A DNA stretch of 15,574 bases from Rubrobacter sp. (GTDB taxonomy: Bacteria > Actinomycetota > Rubrobacteria > Rubrobacterales > Rubrobacteraceae), in the NCBI GenBank assembly GCA_016781725.1, contig JADDPU010000349.1, positions 30,457 to 46,030 on the forward strand, in the 5' to 3' direction. The translations under genes and the position numbers were made by a program. The notes below the pieces were generated by a model. That model saw only the letters and a list, made by a program, of their open reading frames with translations, did no database searches and was not told the DNA's origin. This document shows, in pieces, positions 1 through 6,100 of the stretch (positions are counted from its first letter, which is position 1; each line of letters starts with the position of its first letter).

Positions 1-636
1 CAGGATTAGCCCGAGGAAGACGTAGATGATCAAGTGCCCAGCCAGTATGTTGGCGTAGAGCCGCATCCCGAGCGTGAGCGGTTTGGTGAACTCGCCGAGC
101 ACCTCGATGCCCCACATGAACGGGACCATAAGCGGCTTGAGCGGCAGCCCCGGAGGGGCGAAGCTCTTGAGGTAGGGGCCCGCGCCGTTTCGCCTGAAGC
201 CCTCGTACTGGGTGAGGATGAACGTCAAGAGCGCGAGCATCAGCGTAAACGAGATGTTTGCCGTCACGGGGTAGGTGTTGGGGATGAGCCCGATCAGGTT
301 CAAAACCAGGATGAACACGAACAGGGAGAGCGTGTAGGGGAACCACTTTCTCCCCTCCTCCCCTACCTGCCCGCCGAGGTTGCGCCCGAACCCGTAGATC
401 TCCTCGACGATAACCTGGTAGGCGCCGGGCCTGTCCTTGAGCAACCTGCTGCCGATGAACAGGATCAAAAACGTTACGGCCGCCCCGATCCACAAGAACC
501 AGATGCTCTTGTTGATGGAGATGTCTATGGGCCCTAAGTGCAGCGGTATGTCCCAGGCGTGTTTGGCGGCCTCGAAGGTGTGCAAAATCTTCTCTCTTAG
601 CTCGTGCTGGCTTATCTCCGCCAGGGTAACCCTCAA
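1..636 (-). CDS. atpB: F0F1 ATP synthase subunit a (AtpB), 3' end cut by window edge
   Basis: This is the membrane subunit a of the F0 proton channel, which forms the proton half-channels next to the c-ring. Reading the minus strand from a TTG at 636 gives about 212 codons with no stop. The hydrophobic helices include WFLWIGAAVTFLILIG near residue 46 and FPYTLSLFVFILVLNLIGLIPN near 98. The hallmark helix MRLYANILAGHLIIYVFLG, near residue 190, carries the essential arginine. The C-terminal helix lies outside the window. The TTG start is supported by GGAGGG seven bases upstream and by a TTGA overlap with the stop of the preceding atpI gene, which implies translational coupling. No competing ATG or GTG is better placed. 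The family assignment is very secure. The start is likely but depends on the SD and overlap argument. Confidence 0.95.
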   Translation of the reverse strand, partial: MRVTLAEISQHELREKILHTFEAAKHAWDIPLHLGPIDISINKSIWFLWIGAAVTFLILFIGSRLLKDRPGAYQVIVEEIYGFGRNLGGQVGEEGRKWFPYTLSLFVFILVLNLIGLIPNTYPVTANISFTLMLALLTFILTQYEGFRRNGAGPYLKSFAPPGLPLKPLMVPFMWGIEVLGEFTKPLTLGMRLYANILAGHLIIYVFLGLIL

Positions 637-1070
637 GCCTCTGCCCTCCGTTCTACTCTCTCGCGCGCCGAACGCTCGGCCTCGCGCTTTATGCTCTTGT
701 GGCTGATCTTGAGCGCCCCAGGCAATAGCACCACGTTCTCAGCCAGATACACCCCCGCAAAGCCGCCCAACATGGGCAACACGGGCCATAAACCCAAGTA
801 AGCGGGCGCCCCGAGCGCCCCTGCCGCGAAAACGCAACGTCCCGCGAAGGAAGCCGCGCCTACCGCCATCCCGCCGGCCATGGACCGCCTCGCCAACAGC
901 GTAACCGTGAGCGCTGTGGACAGCAGGCTCAACAGCCCGACCGCGACCCCGTAGCCGAAGGCCCCCCCAGACGGCCTGCCGTAGAGATACATCAGCAACG
1001 CCCCGGCAGGAATCGCCAGCAAGATTATAAGACCGGCGCACCTGAAGGCCAGCCGCCAGTGGTCGCTCAT
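633..1070 (-). CDS. atpI: ATP synthase subunit I-like membrane protein (AtpI)
   Basis: A 145-residue membrane protein sits between an AtpZ-like gene and atpB, where the assembly factor AtpI lies in many bacterial atp operons. Four hydrophobic stretches are visible: about residues 10-30 (AGLIILLAIPAGALLMYLY), 38-60, 67-87 and 91-115. A charged, basic C-terminal tail follows (KREAERSARERVERR). AtpI-family proteins help assemble the c-ring; this role is inferred from topology and position because the sequence is poorly conserved. The ATG at 1070 was chosen because it overlaps the upstream stop in an ATGA arrangement. The open frame extends further upstream, but that stretch only shadows the AtpZ frame. 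The stop overlaps the atpB TTG start by four bases. Confidence 0.8.
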   Translation of the reverse strand: MSDHWRLAFRCAGLIILLAIPAGALLMYLYGRPSGGAFGYGVAVGLLSLLSTALTVTLLARRSMAGGMAVGAASFAGRCVFAAGALGAPAYLGLWPVLPMLGGFAGVYLAENVVLLPGALKISHKSIKREAERSARERVERRAEA

Positions 1071-1294
1071 CCGCGACCCACGTTTCGCAAAGCCCGGTAC
1101 ACGTAGAACATGCCCCCGACGAACCCCGCAGCAAGCCCGATCAAGAGGAACAAAGGCAGCGTACCCGCAAGCCGGTCCAGAAAGAAACCGACCACCGTGG
1201 GAAGACCGAAGATCAAGATGAGCGTAAACCCAAGACCGACGAAACGCGCGTAGTTTCCTCGCGCGTTGTCCTGTTGAGGATCGGTGTTGGGCAT
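1067..1294 (-). CDS. atpZ: AtpZ/AtpI-family small membrane protein, first gene of the atp operon
   Basis: This 75-residue protein has two predicted transmembrane helices (about 21-38, FVGLGFTLILIFGLPTVV, and 44-66, LPLFLLIGLAAGFVGGMFYV). That is the two-helix layout of AtpZ (formerly 'putative F0F1 ATPase subunit, AtpZ/AtpI family'), a small accessory of F-type ATP synthases. The N-terminal tail MPNTDPQQDNARG is polar. The ATG at 1294 was preferred over an upstream in-frame ATG because the promoter at 1302-1330 overlaps the longer version. An in-frame GTG directly precedes the ATG. Its stop overlaps the atpI start (ATGA). With a TSS expected at 1294-1295, it would be translated from a leaderless or near-leaderless mRNA. 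Confidence 0.75.
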   Translation of the reverse strand: MPNTDPQQDNARGNYARFVGLGFTLILIFGLPTVVGFFLDRLAGTLPLFLLIGLAAGFVGGMFYVYRALRNVGRG

Positions 1295-1301
1295 CACCCA
1301 A

Positions 1302-1330
1302 ACTATACCGTACCGCCCACTTTGTGGCAA
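1302..1330 (-). promoter_or_regulatory. Sigma-A type promoter of the atp operon, likely leaderless
   Basis: On the minus strand a -35 box TTGCCA (1325-1330) is followed by a 17-bp spacer and a -10 box TATAGT (1302-1307). Both match the housekeeping consensus at five of six positions. Normal -10 to +1 spacing puts the TSS at 1294-1295, on or next to the ATG of atpZ. No room is left for a 5' UTR or ribosome binding site. Confidence 0.65.
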
Positions 1331-1376
1331 TCAGTTTCAAACTCTCGAGGACCCCCTTACGACGCCTGGTTTACGG

Positions 1377-1535
1377 CTACACCACGCCACCATGAACCCG
1401 CGCGTTCGCCCGCTCTCTGAGAGAGCCGGCGATGAGCTCCGCCAGGCGCTCTGGCATGTCCTCAGGGACGAAAGCCCGCGACCTGTCCACCAACTCGAGC
1501 CGCGTATTCGGGAAGTCTGTCGTGCTCTCCACCAT
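1377..1535 (-). CDS. Small protein of unknown function, divergent from tetR
   Basis: This 52-codon ORF is not recognised. It has a strong ribosome binding site (AAAGGAGGG, five bases before the ATG) and is preceded by a promoter with a perfect TTGACA box, so it is probably translated. The product starts MVESTTDFPNTRLELVDRSR and continues with a probable amphipathic helix (MPERLAELIAGSLRERANAR, residues 27-46) and a short tail ending HGGVV. There is no signal peptide, membrane helix or cysteine. It faces the TetR gene across a nested palindrome, the usual arrangement for a regulator and its target. It ends about 80 bases before the atp operon start, with no further gene in between. It may be a true small protein or the surviving 5' end of a larger lost target gene; the sequence alone cannot decide. 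Confidence 0.55.
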   Translation of the reverse strand: MVESTTDFPNTRLELVDRSRAFVPEDMPERLAELIAGSLRERANARVHGGVV

Positions 1536-1565
1536 TGGACCCTCCTTTCTTGCCCTGCTACCAGC

Positions 1566-1594
1566 ATGGTATCGCTTTATTGACACTGTGTCAA
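1566..1594 (-). promoter_or_regulatory. Promoter of the 52-codon small ORF
   Basis: The minus strand carries TTGACA (1589-1594), a 17-bp spacer and TACCAT (1566-1571). The TSS would fall near 1559, leaving a short leader that contains AAAGGAGGG before the ATG at 1535. The -35 box lies inside the central palindrome, so a bound repressor would block it. Confidence 0.6.
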
Positions 1595-1620
1595 TAGACA
1601 CGACGTCAATAAAGCGATAC
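1569..1620. promoter_or_regulatory. Nested palindromic operator between tetR and the small ORF
   Basis: A perfect 16-bp inverted repeat, GTATCGCTTTATTGAC (1569-1584) and its complement (1605-1620), encloses 20 bp. A second palindrome, TATTGACACTGTGTCAATA (1578-1596, 9-bp arms around one base), overlaps the left arm, and GTGTC-AATA-GACAC (1588-1601) is nested beside it. The motifs TTGACA, TGTCAA, TAGACA and CGTCAA recur through the region and serve as -35 boxes in both directions. Palindromes of this size between a TetR gene and a divergent gene are typical autoregulatory operators. Binding by the adjacent TetR is inferred. Confidence 0.7.
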
Positions 1621-1623
1621 ATT
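1595..1623 (+). promoter_or_regulatory. Probable promoter of tetR
   Basis: TAGACA (1595-1600), a 17-bp spacer and TACATT (1618-1623) form a reasonable plus-strand promoter with a TSS near 1630, ahead of the RBS at 1645-1652. It overlaps the right arm of the large inverted repeat, consistent with autoregulation. A better -35 (TTGACA, 1580-1585) exists but has no -10 at the right distance. Confidence 0.45.
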
Positions 1624-1660
1624 GTCTCTGGTTGAGAGCGAGGTAGGAGGAGAAGGTGGC

Positions 1661-2299
1661 GTGATGGGCGGAGAGCGGGCTCCGCGGCGGCGGCGCAGGC
1701 CGGAGGAGGCGGAGCGGGCGATACTGGCGGCTGCGCGGTCTTTTCTGGCGGAGCGTCCGTTCAGGGAGATGACGGTCGAGGGGGTGATGGCGCGCACCGG
1801 CTTGTCGCGGCCTGCCTTCTACGCGTATTTCGGGGACCGCTACGAGCTGGTAACGCGTCTCTTGGAGGGGATTGGGGGTCTGCTCCTCGCGGTGGACTGG
1901 CGGTGGCTTTCGGGCGATTCCGCCGGCGGACGAGAGGCTGCGAGCGCGGTGTTAGCAGATGCGCTACGCGGGGGGTCGGAGACGTTCTTGGAGTACGGGC
2001 CGGTGTTACGGGCCATCTCCGACGCGGCGGTCCAGGATCCCAGGGTAGAGGAGGTCTACCGGTACGGGCTGATCGAGCGCCTCACGAGGGTGGTCGCCGA
2101 TCGCATCTCGCGCGACGTAGAGGCGGGCTTATCCCCGCCCGACCTCGACCCTGAGGAGACGGCGCAGGCGCTCGTGCTCATGACCGAGCGCTACCTGCTC
2201 GACGCCTTCGGCAGGCCCTCGGATCCCCCATCGTTCGAGAGGACCGAGGCGGTCTTCGGCGCGCTGGAGACAATCTGGGTCAGGACCCTGTACGGATAG
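1661..2299 (+). CDS. TetR/AcrR-family transcriptional regulator
   Basis: The roughly 212-residue protein has an N-terminal TetR DNA-binding domain. A basic lead (RAPRRRRRPEEAERAI) comes first, then helix 1 (LAAARSFLAERPF), and then the helix-turn-helix with recognition helix (TVEGVMARTGLSRPAFYAYF, about residues 37-57). The remaining 150 residues are mostly helical and would form the ligand-binding and dimer domain. Its ligand cannot be named; the C-terminal half is loosely like EthR-type regulators. AGGAGGAG at 1645-1652 supports GTG at 1661 (8-base spacing) or ATG at 1664; the longer frame up to 1622 lacks an RBS. The gene is on the plus strand, opposite to the surrounding block. It probably represses itself and the divergent small ORF through the 1569-1620 palindromes. 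No membrane pump or enzyme gene lies next to it. Confidence 0.9.
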   Translation: MMGGERAPRRRRRPEEAERAILAAARSFLAERPFREMTVEGVMARTGLSRPAFYAYFGDRYELVTRLLEGIGGLLLAVDWRWLSGDSAGGREAASAVLADALRGGSETFLEYGPVLRAISDAAVQDPRVEEVYRYGLIERLTRVVADRISRDVEAGLSPPDLDPEETAQALVLMTERYLLDAFGRPSDPPSFERTEAVFGALETIWVRTLYG

Positions 2300-2390
2300 G
2301 TCATCGCGGGAGTCGAAGGCCCAAAGTGCTCTCGGTCGCGGGCAGAGCGTGCCCGGTTCAGATCGACCTTCTCGTGGGTGTTGATCCTGG

Positions 2391-2409
2391 GCGCCGGATA
2401 TGCCGGCGC
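2391..2409. terminator. GC-rich hairpin between convergent tetR and dCMP deaminase genes
   Basis: GCGCCGG and CCGGCGC form a perfect 7-bp stem around ATATG in the 183-base gap between two converging genes. There is no U-tract on either strand, so it could act at most as a bidirectional U-less terminator or RNA-stabilising stem. It is flanked by a 9-bp direct repeat TTGATCCTG (2381-2389 and 2420-2428). Apart from this stem the gap shows no supported gene. Confidence 0.35.
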
Positions 2410-2482
2410 GGTGGACCTATTGATCCTGCTCTAGGCCGCCTCTCCGGAAGAAACCGAGGAGGATGGCGGGCTCGCGTCCGGC

Positions 2483-2962
2483 CTACGAGTCGCGGGTCCC
2501 ACTGTCGGGGAACCTCACCATCTTTAGGCCCGCCTCGGCAGCGAGTTCCATGGCGAGGGGGTCGGGGTAACCACCGGCGTAGTGGACCTCGCTGATGCCG
2601 GCGTTCATGATCATCTTCGCGCACATCAGGCAAGGCTGGTGGGTGCTGTAGAGCGAGGACCCGGTCACGGAGACGCCGTGGTAGGCGGCCTGGATGATGG
2701 CGTTCTGCTCGGCGTGGAGCGTGCGCTGGCAGCTCTCGCGGCCGTCCACTATGCGGATCAAACATCCCACGTCCTCGCAGTGGGGTAGGCCCGAGGGGCT
2801 GCCGTTGTAGCCGGTTGTGAGGATTCGTTTGTCGCGCACGATCACGGCCCCAACCGCCAGCCGCGGGCACGTCGAGCGGGTGGCTACCTCGTGGGCGATG
2901 CGCATAAAGTACTCGTCCCAGGAGGGCCTGACCTTACGCAGGTTGGTGGGCTCTTTAACCAA
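2483..2962 (-). CDS. comEB: Deoxycytidylate (dCMP) deaminase, ComEB type
   Basis: The enzyme deaminates dCMP to dUMP, the substrate of thymidylate synthase, in the cytoplasm. The 159 residues carry the zinc deaminase signature: His83-Ala-Glu85 in LHAEQNAI and Cys111-x-x-Cys114 in QPCLMC. Earlier motifs typical of dCMP deaminases are SWDEYFMRIAHEVATRSTCPR (14-34) and the NGSPSGLPHCEDVGC segment (53-67), whose Cys/His residues can bind a second zinc. Length matches the family. The start is TTG at 2962: GGAGG is 13 bases upstream, a long spacing, but any later start would cut into the domain. In related genomes this gene follows upp directly. Here a TnpB element lies between them, so it may depend on a promoter within or beside the element. 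Confidence 0.9.
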   Translation of the reverse strand: MVKEPTNLRKVRPSWDEYFMRIAHEVATRSTCPRLAVGAVIVRDKRILTTGYNGSPSGLPHCEDVGCLIRIVDGRESCQRTLHAEQNAIIQAAYHGVSVTGSSLYSTHQPCLMCAKMIMNAGISEVHYAGGYPDPLAMELAAEAGLKMVRFPDSGTRDS

Positions 2963-3000
2963 GGGTGTGGAGAGGCCTCCTTCCTTTGCGACGAGAACTG

Positions 3001-3006
3001 ATCATA
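3001..3006 (-). promoter_or_regulatory. Possible -10 box for the dCMP deaminase gene
   Basis: TATGAT on the minus strand lies about 40 bases before the TTG start and would give a TSS near 2994, upstream of GGAGG. No convincing -35 was found. If real, it would rescue transcription of the gene downstream of the TnpB insertion. Confidence 0.3.
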
Positions 3007-3062
3007 GCTTCGCGGCGCGATCTTCTGCTTGAGAACCGAGGACCTTGTCGGATAATCGTGGT

Positions 3063-4235
3063 ATGGCCATTCTCACCTACCGCTACCGACTCTACCCCAC
3101 GCCGGCACAAGAAACGAAGCTTCGCGGGTGGTTGGAATCTTTGCGGCTCCTCTACAACTTCGCGCTGGCCGAGAGACGAGACGCTTACAAGGCCGAACAG
3201 CGTTCCGTCTCTGCCTACGAGCAGAATCGCGCCCTGCCCGACCTCAAGGAGCGATTCTCGCGCTACGCGCAGATACACTCCCAGGTGTTGCAAGACGCTA
3301 TTTTTCGCCTTGATCGTGCCTTCAAACGATTCTTTTCGGGTGGTGGATACCCGCGCTTCAAGGTGGAGGGGCGCTACCGCTCCTTTACCTACCCGCAAGC
3401 GACAGCGTTTCGCATCCTCCCTGGCGGCAAAAGGATCAGACTTTCCGGCATCGGGAATGTCCCCGTCCGGTATCATCGCCCGCATGAGGGAACATCGAAG
3501 GCGGCTTCCGTCGTGCGCCATCCTTCGGGGAAGTGGTGGCTGTGCATCGCCTGTGAAGTCCCAGATGTCCCGATTCAGGATGGGCCACTGACCGGATTCG
3601 ACCTGGGCCTGGAGAACTACCTCACATCTTCCGATGGGGCAGTGACGAAGCCGGCAAGATCTCTCAAGAGCGCCCAGAAGAAGCTTAGGCGGGAGCAGAG
3701 GCGGCTTTCGCGCAAGCAAACTGGCTCCAACAACCGCCGCAAGCAACGCACCAAGGTGGCCCGGGCACACGAAAGAGTCGTTAATCGGAGAAGAGATTTC
3801 CTGCACAAGACCAGCCGTCGCCTGGTGGACACCCATGATGGTTTCGCTTTCGAGAAGCTGAGCGTTCGGAACATGCTCAAAAATCATAGGCTGGCGAAGT
3901 CCATATCCGATGCGAGTTGGTCTATGTTCGTCTCTATGATGGCTTACAAAGCCGAGAAAGCTGGTAAGCCGTTTGCGTTGGTCCCGCCACACGACACCTC
4001 TTCGAGATGCTCCGGGTGCGATGCGTTGGTGCCCAAGACCCTTAAGGTTAGAACGCACGTATGCCCCGAGTGCGAAATGGTGCTCGACCGGGATCAAAAC
4101 GCAGCTATAAACATCGAGCGTAGGGCAGGGGTTGCCCGAAGTTACGCCTGTGGAGAGGCGGCCACTACGGGCGAGGAATCTCACCCGCATGTCGCCTCGT
4201 CGAAGCAGGAAGCTCTGCCATTCACGGCAAGGTGA
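3063..4235 (+). CDS. tnpB: IS200/IS605-family TnpB, RNA-guided endonuclease
   Basis: TnpB proteins are RuvC-type, omega-RNA-guided nucleases related to Cas12. From ATG at 3063 the protein is 390 residues, a normal size. The N-terminal signature TYRYRLYPTPAQ is followed by the helical recognition region. The RuvC residues are all present: Asp180 in GFDLGLENYL, Glu264 in FEKLSV and Asp344 in DRDQNAAINI. The zinc-finger cysteines are CSGC and CPEC (Cys316, 319, 334, 337). The C-terminal SSKQEALPFTAR ends like other IS1341-type TnpBs. An in-frame TTG at 3045 is an alternative start; neither site has a good RBS. The stop is one base from the upp stop on the other strand. The protein appears intact and potentially active. 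Confidence 0.93.
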   Translation: MAILTYRYRLYPTPAQETKLRGWLESLRLLYNFALAERRDAYKAEQRSVSAYEQNRALPDLKERFSRYAQIHSQVLQDAIFRLDRAFKRFFSGGGYPRFKVEGRYRSFTYPQATAFRILPGGKRIRLSGIGNVPVRYHRPHEGTSKAASVVRHPSGKWWLCIACEVPDVPIQDGPLTGFDLGLENYLTSSDGAVTKPARSLKSAQKKLRREQRRLSRKQTGSNNRRKQRTKVARAHERVVNRRRDFLHKTSRRLVDTHDGFAFEKLSVRNMLKNHRLAKSISDASWSMFVSMMAYKAEKAGKPFALVPPHDTSSRCSGCDALVPKTLKVRTHVCPECEMVLDRDQNAAINIERRAGVARSYACGEAATTGEESHPHVASSKQEALPFTAR

Positions 4236-4240
4236 CTCAC
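4120..4240 (+). ncRNA. Candidate omega-RNA scaffold overlapping the 3' end of tnpB
   Basis: In characterised TnpB elements the guide RNA comes from the 3' part of tnpB plus the right end, with the guide taken from flanking DNA. Here the segment contains GAAGCAGGAAGC (4202-4213). Then comes a short stem TGCC-ATTCAC-GGCA (4217-4230) and GACTCAC, resembling the AAGCAGGAAGC/stem/TTCAC endings of IS1341-like elements. The guide would then begin at about 4241, inside upp. The 5' limit is arbitrary and the folding was not computed. Confidence 0.35.
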
Positions 4241-4884
4241 AGGGTTCCATAGAGCCTGTCCCCAGCGTCGCCGAGGCCCGGAACTATAAAGGCTACGTCG
4301 TTCAGCCCCGGGTCCAGGGCGGCGGTGTAGAAGTTCACGTCGGGGTGTTCCCGGGTGACGCGCTCGACGCCGGGTACCGCGGCCACGGCGTGGAGGCAGG
4401 AGATCCAGGTGGCCCCCTCCTCTTTGAGCTTGTCTATGGTCGCCGAGAGGCTCCCGCCGGTCGCGAGCATCGGGTCGAGGACTAGGACCAGGTACTCCTC
4501 CAGGTTGCGCGGGAGGTTGACGTAGTACTCGACCGGAAGGGCCGTCTCCTCGTCCCGCCTGAGGCCCATAAAGCCGACCGTGGCGGTCGGCAGCAGGGCC
4601 AGCGCCCCGTCGAGCATCCCGAGGCCGGCGCGCAGCACGGGGACCAGGCACACCGGGCAGGAGATCTCGGCCACCTCCGTCTCGGCTAGGGGGGTACGTA
4701 TCTTCACCGGCCGGGTCGGCATGCTCCTCGCGGCCTCGGCGACCATGATCAGGGCGAGCTCCTTCATGGCCTGGCGGAAGTCCGGCGTCCTCGTGCGCTC
4801 GTCGCGCAGGACCGCGAGCTTGTGCCGGCTCAGCGGGCCGTCCACCACGTGCAGGTTCTTCGCCTCCGGCTTCAACTCACTCAT
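4237..4884 (-). CDS. upp: Uracil phosphoribosyltransferase
   Basis: The enzyme converts uracil and PRPP to UMP in pyrimidine salvage. The 215-residue protein matches the family from the N-terminal basic segment (PLSRHKLAVLRDERT, 17-31) to the C-terminal GDAGDRLYGT. It has the PRPP-binding loop DPMLATGGS (137-145), the VPVLRAGLGM motif (81-90) and the uracil-binding region LNDVAFIVPGLGDAGDR (194-210). The ATG overlaps the glyA stop by eight bases, so the two are co-translated. Homologues usually end GDRxFGTK; here the end is GDRLYGTL and the stop codon coincides with the right edge of the TnpB element, so the last codon may have been changed by the insertion. All catalytic parts are retained. 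Confidence 0.97.
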   Translation of the reverse strand: MSELKPEAKNLHVVDGPLSRHKLAVLRDERTRTPDFRQAMKELALIMVAEAARSMPTRPVKIRTPLAETEVAEISCPVCLVPVLRAGLGMLDGALALLPTATVGFMGLRRDEETALPVEYYVNLPRNLEEYLVLVLDPMLATGGSLSATIDKLKEEGATWISCLHAVAAVPGVERVTREHPDVNFYTAALDPGLNDVAFIVPGLGDAGDRLYGTL

Positions 4885-6100
4885 ACAGCGGGAAAGCCTC
4901 AGTCAGGGCCGCGACCCGGCCTCGCAGGCCGTCCAGTTGGCCGCGGGTAGTCGCGACGATTATCGAGGCGATCTCGCGCATCTCTTCCTCGCCCATGCCG
5001 CGGGTCGTCATCGCGGCGGTGCCGAGCCTGACGCCGCTCGTCACGGTAGGAGACTCGGGATCGTTCGGGACCATGTTCTTGTTGCAGGTGATACCCACGG
5101 ACTCGAGTGCCTCCTCGAGCTCCCTGCCGGTTACTCCCTTCGCCCGCAGGTCGACCAGGATCAGGTGGTTATCAGTCCCGCCGGAGACGAGGTCGATTCC
5201 GCCTTCCAGCAACCCCTCGGCGAGCGCCCGGCAGTTGTCGACGATCTTTCGGGCGTACTCTTTGAACTCGGGCCTGAGCGCCTCGCCGAAGGCGACTGCC
5301 TTGCCGGCGACGGCGTGCATCAGCGGCCCGCCCTGCATGCCTGGGAAGACGCGGCTGTTGACCTTCTTGGCGAACTCCTCGCGGCAAAGGATCATGCCGC
5401 CCCGCGCGCCCCGCAGGGTCTTGTGCGTAGTCGTTGTGACGATCTCGCAGTAGGGGATCGGAGAGGGGTGGACGTCGGCGGCGACGAGGCCGGCTACGTG
5501 GGCCATGTCCGTCAGGAAGAACGCGCCGACCTCGTCGGCGATCTCGCGGAACTTCTCGAAGTCTATGACGCGCGGGTAGGCGCTCGCCCCGGCCAGGATC
5601 ATCCTGGGCCTCTCCCGCAAGGCTACCTCGCGGACCTCATCGTAGTCGATAAAGCCGTCCTCGCCGACGCCGTAGTGCGAAAAGTCGTAGGTGCGGCCCG
5701 AGAAGTTGATCTTCATCCCGTGCGTGAGGTGGCCGCCGTGGGCCAGGTCCATGGCGAGGACCTTGTCGCCAGGGTCTATGAGCGCGGCGTAGGCCGCCTC
5801 GTTGGCCTGGCTGCCAGAGTGCGGCTGCACGTTGACGTGCTCGGCCCCGAAGAGCCGCTTCGCGCGCTCGATGGCGAGGGTCTCTACCTTGTCCACCTGC
5901 TCGCAGCCGCCGTAGTAACGCTTGCCAGGGTACCCTTCGGCGTACTTGTTCGTGAGGACCGACCCCTGCGCGGCCAGCACCGCCTGGGAGGCGAAGTTTT
6001 CGCTAGCTATCAGCTCGATGGTGGTGCGCTGCCGTTCTAGCTCACCGTCGAGCGCCTCCTGAACCTCGGCGTCGACGACCTCGGTGTAAGGGCCTATCAC
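4877..6100 (-). CDS. glyA: Serine hydroxymethyltransferase
   Basis: This PLP enzyme interconverts serine and glycine and charges tetrahydrofolate with a one-carbon unit, feeding purine, thymidylate and methionine synthesis. The 407 residues include IELIASENF (28-36), NKYAEGYPGKRYYGG (51-65), VNVQPHSGSQAN (89-100) and DMAHVAGL (198-205). The PLP-binding lysine is Lys227 in TTTTHKTLRG. Length is normal and no key residue is missing. The GTG start at 6100 has GGAGGT five bases upstream. It is preceded by a good promoter and a leader of about 104 bases with hairpins, and it overlaps upp downstream. Glycine/one-carbon supply next to dCMP deaminase and upp fits a nucleotide-biosynthesis unit. Confidence 0.98.
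   Translation of the reverse strand: MIGPYTEVVDAEVQEALDGELERQRTTIELIASENFASQAVLAAQGSVLTNKYAEGYPGKRYYGGCEQVDKVETLAIERAKRLFGAEHVNVQPHSGSQANEAAYAALIDPGDKVLAMDLAHGGHLTHGMKINFSGRTYDFSHYGVGEDGFIDYDEVREVALRERPRMILAGASAYPRVIDFEKFREIADEVGAFFLTDMAHVAGLVAADVHPSPIPYCEIVTTTTHKTLRGARGGMILCREEFAKKVNSRVFPGMQGGPLMHAVAGKAVAFGEALRPEFKEYARKIVDNCRALAEGLLEGGIDLVSGGTDNHLILVDLRAKGVTGRELEEALESVGITCNKNMVPNDPESPTVTSGVRLGTAAMTTRGMGEEEMREIASIIVATTRGQLDGLRGRVAALTEAFPLYE

Larger units (their letters stand above)
2990..4240 (+). mobile_element. TnpB-only IS200/IS605-type (IS1341-like) element, approximate ends
   Basis: The element contains a complete tnpB and no tnpA. Bounds are estimates. The left end must lie after the RBS of the dCMP deaminase (about 2985) and before the tnpB start (3063). 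The right end is placed at CTCAC (4236-4240), because IS1341-like elements commonly end in a short stem followed by TTCAC-like bases and because upp coding sequence starts immediately beyond. The interior has visibly lower GC and different codon use from its neighbours, consistent with transfer. Without a TnpA source, mobility would need a transposase supplied from elsewhere in the genome. Confidence 0.7.

Noticed and set aside
34..537. 167-codon plus-strand frame at the left end
   Set aside because: The opposite strand encodes AtpB with its conserved arginine helix, which explains the openness of this frame.
1569..1620. Inverted repeat read as terminal repeats of a small mobile element
   Set aside because: Only 20 bp lie between the arms and the palindromes coincide with two divergent promoters, so an operator fits better than a MITE.
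2955..4250. 431-codon open frame antisense to tnpB
   Set aside because: It overlaps the whole of a clearly real tnpB, shows no recognisable domain, and has no supported start; it is a shadow frame.
4580..6040. 486-codon plus-strand open frame opposite glyA and upp
   Set aside because: It is the mirror of two very well conserved genes in GC-rich DNA, with low-complexity Val/Leu/Gly/Asp composition and no domain.
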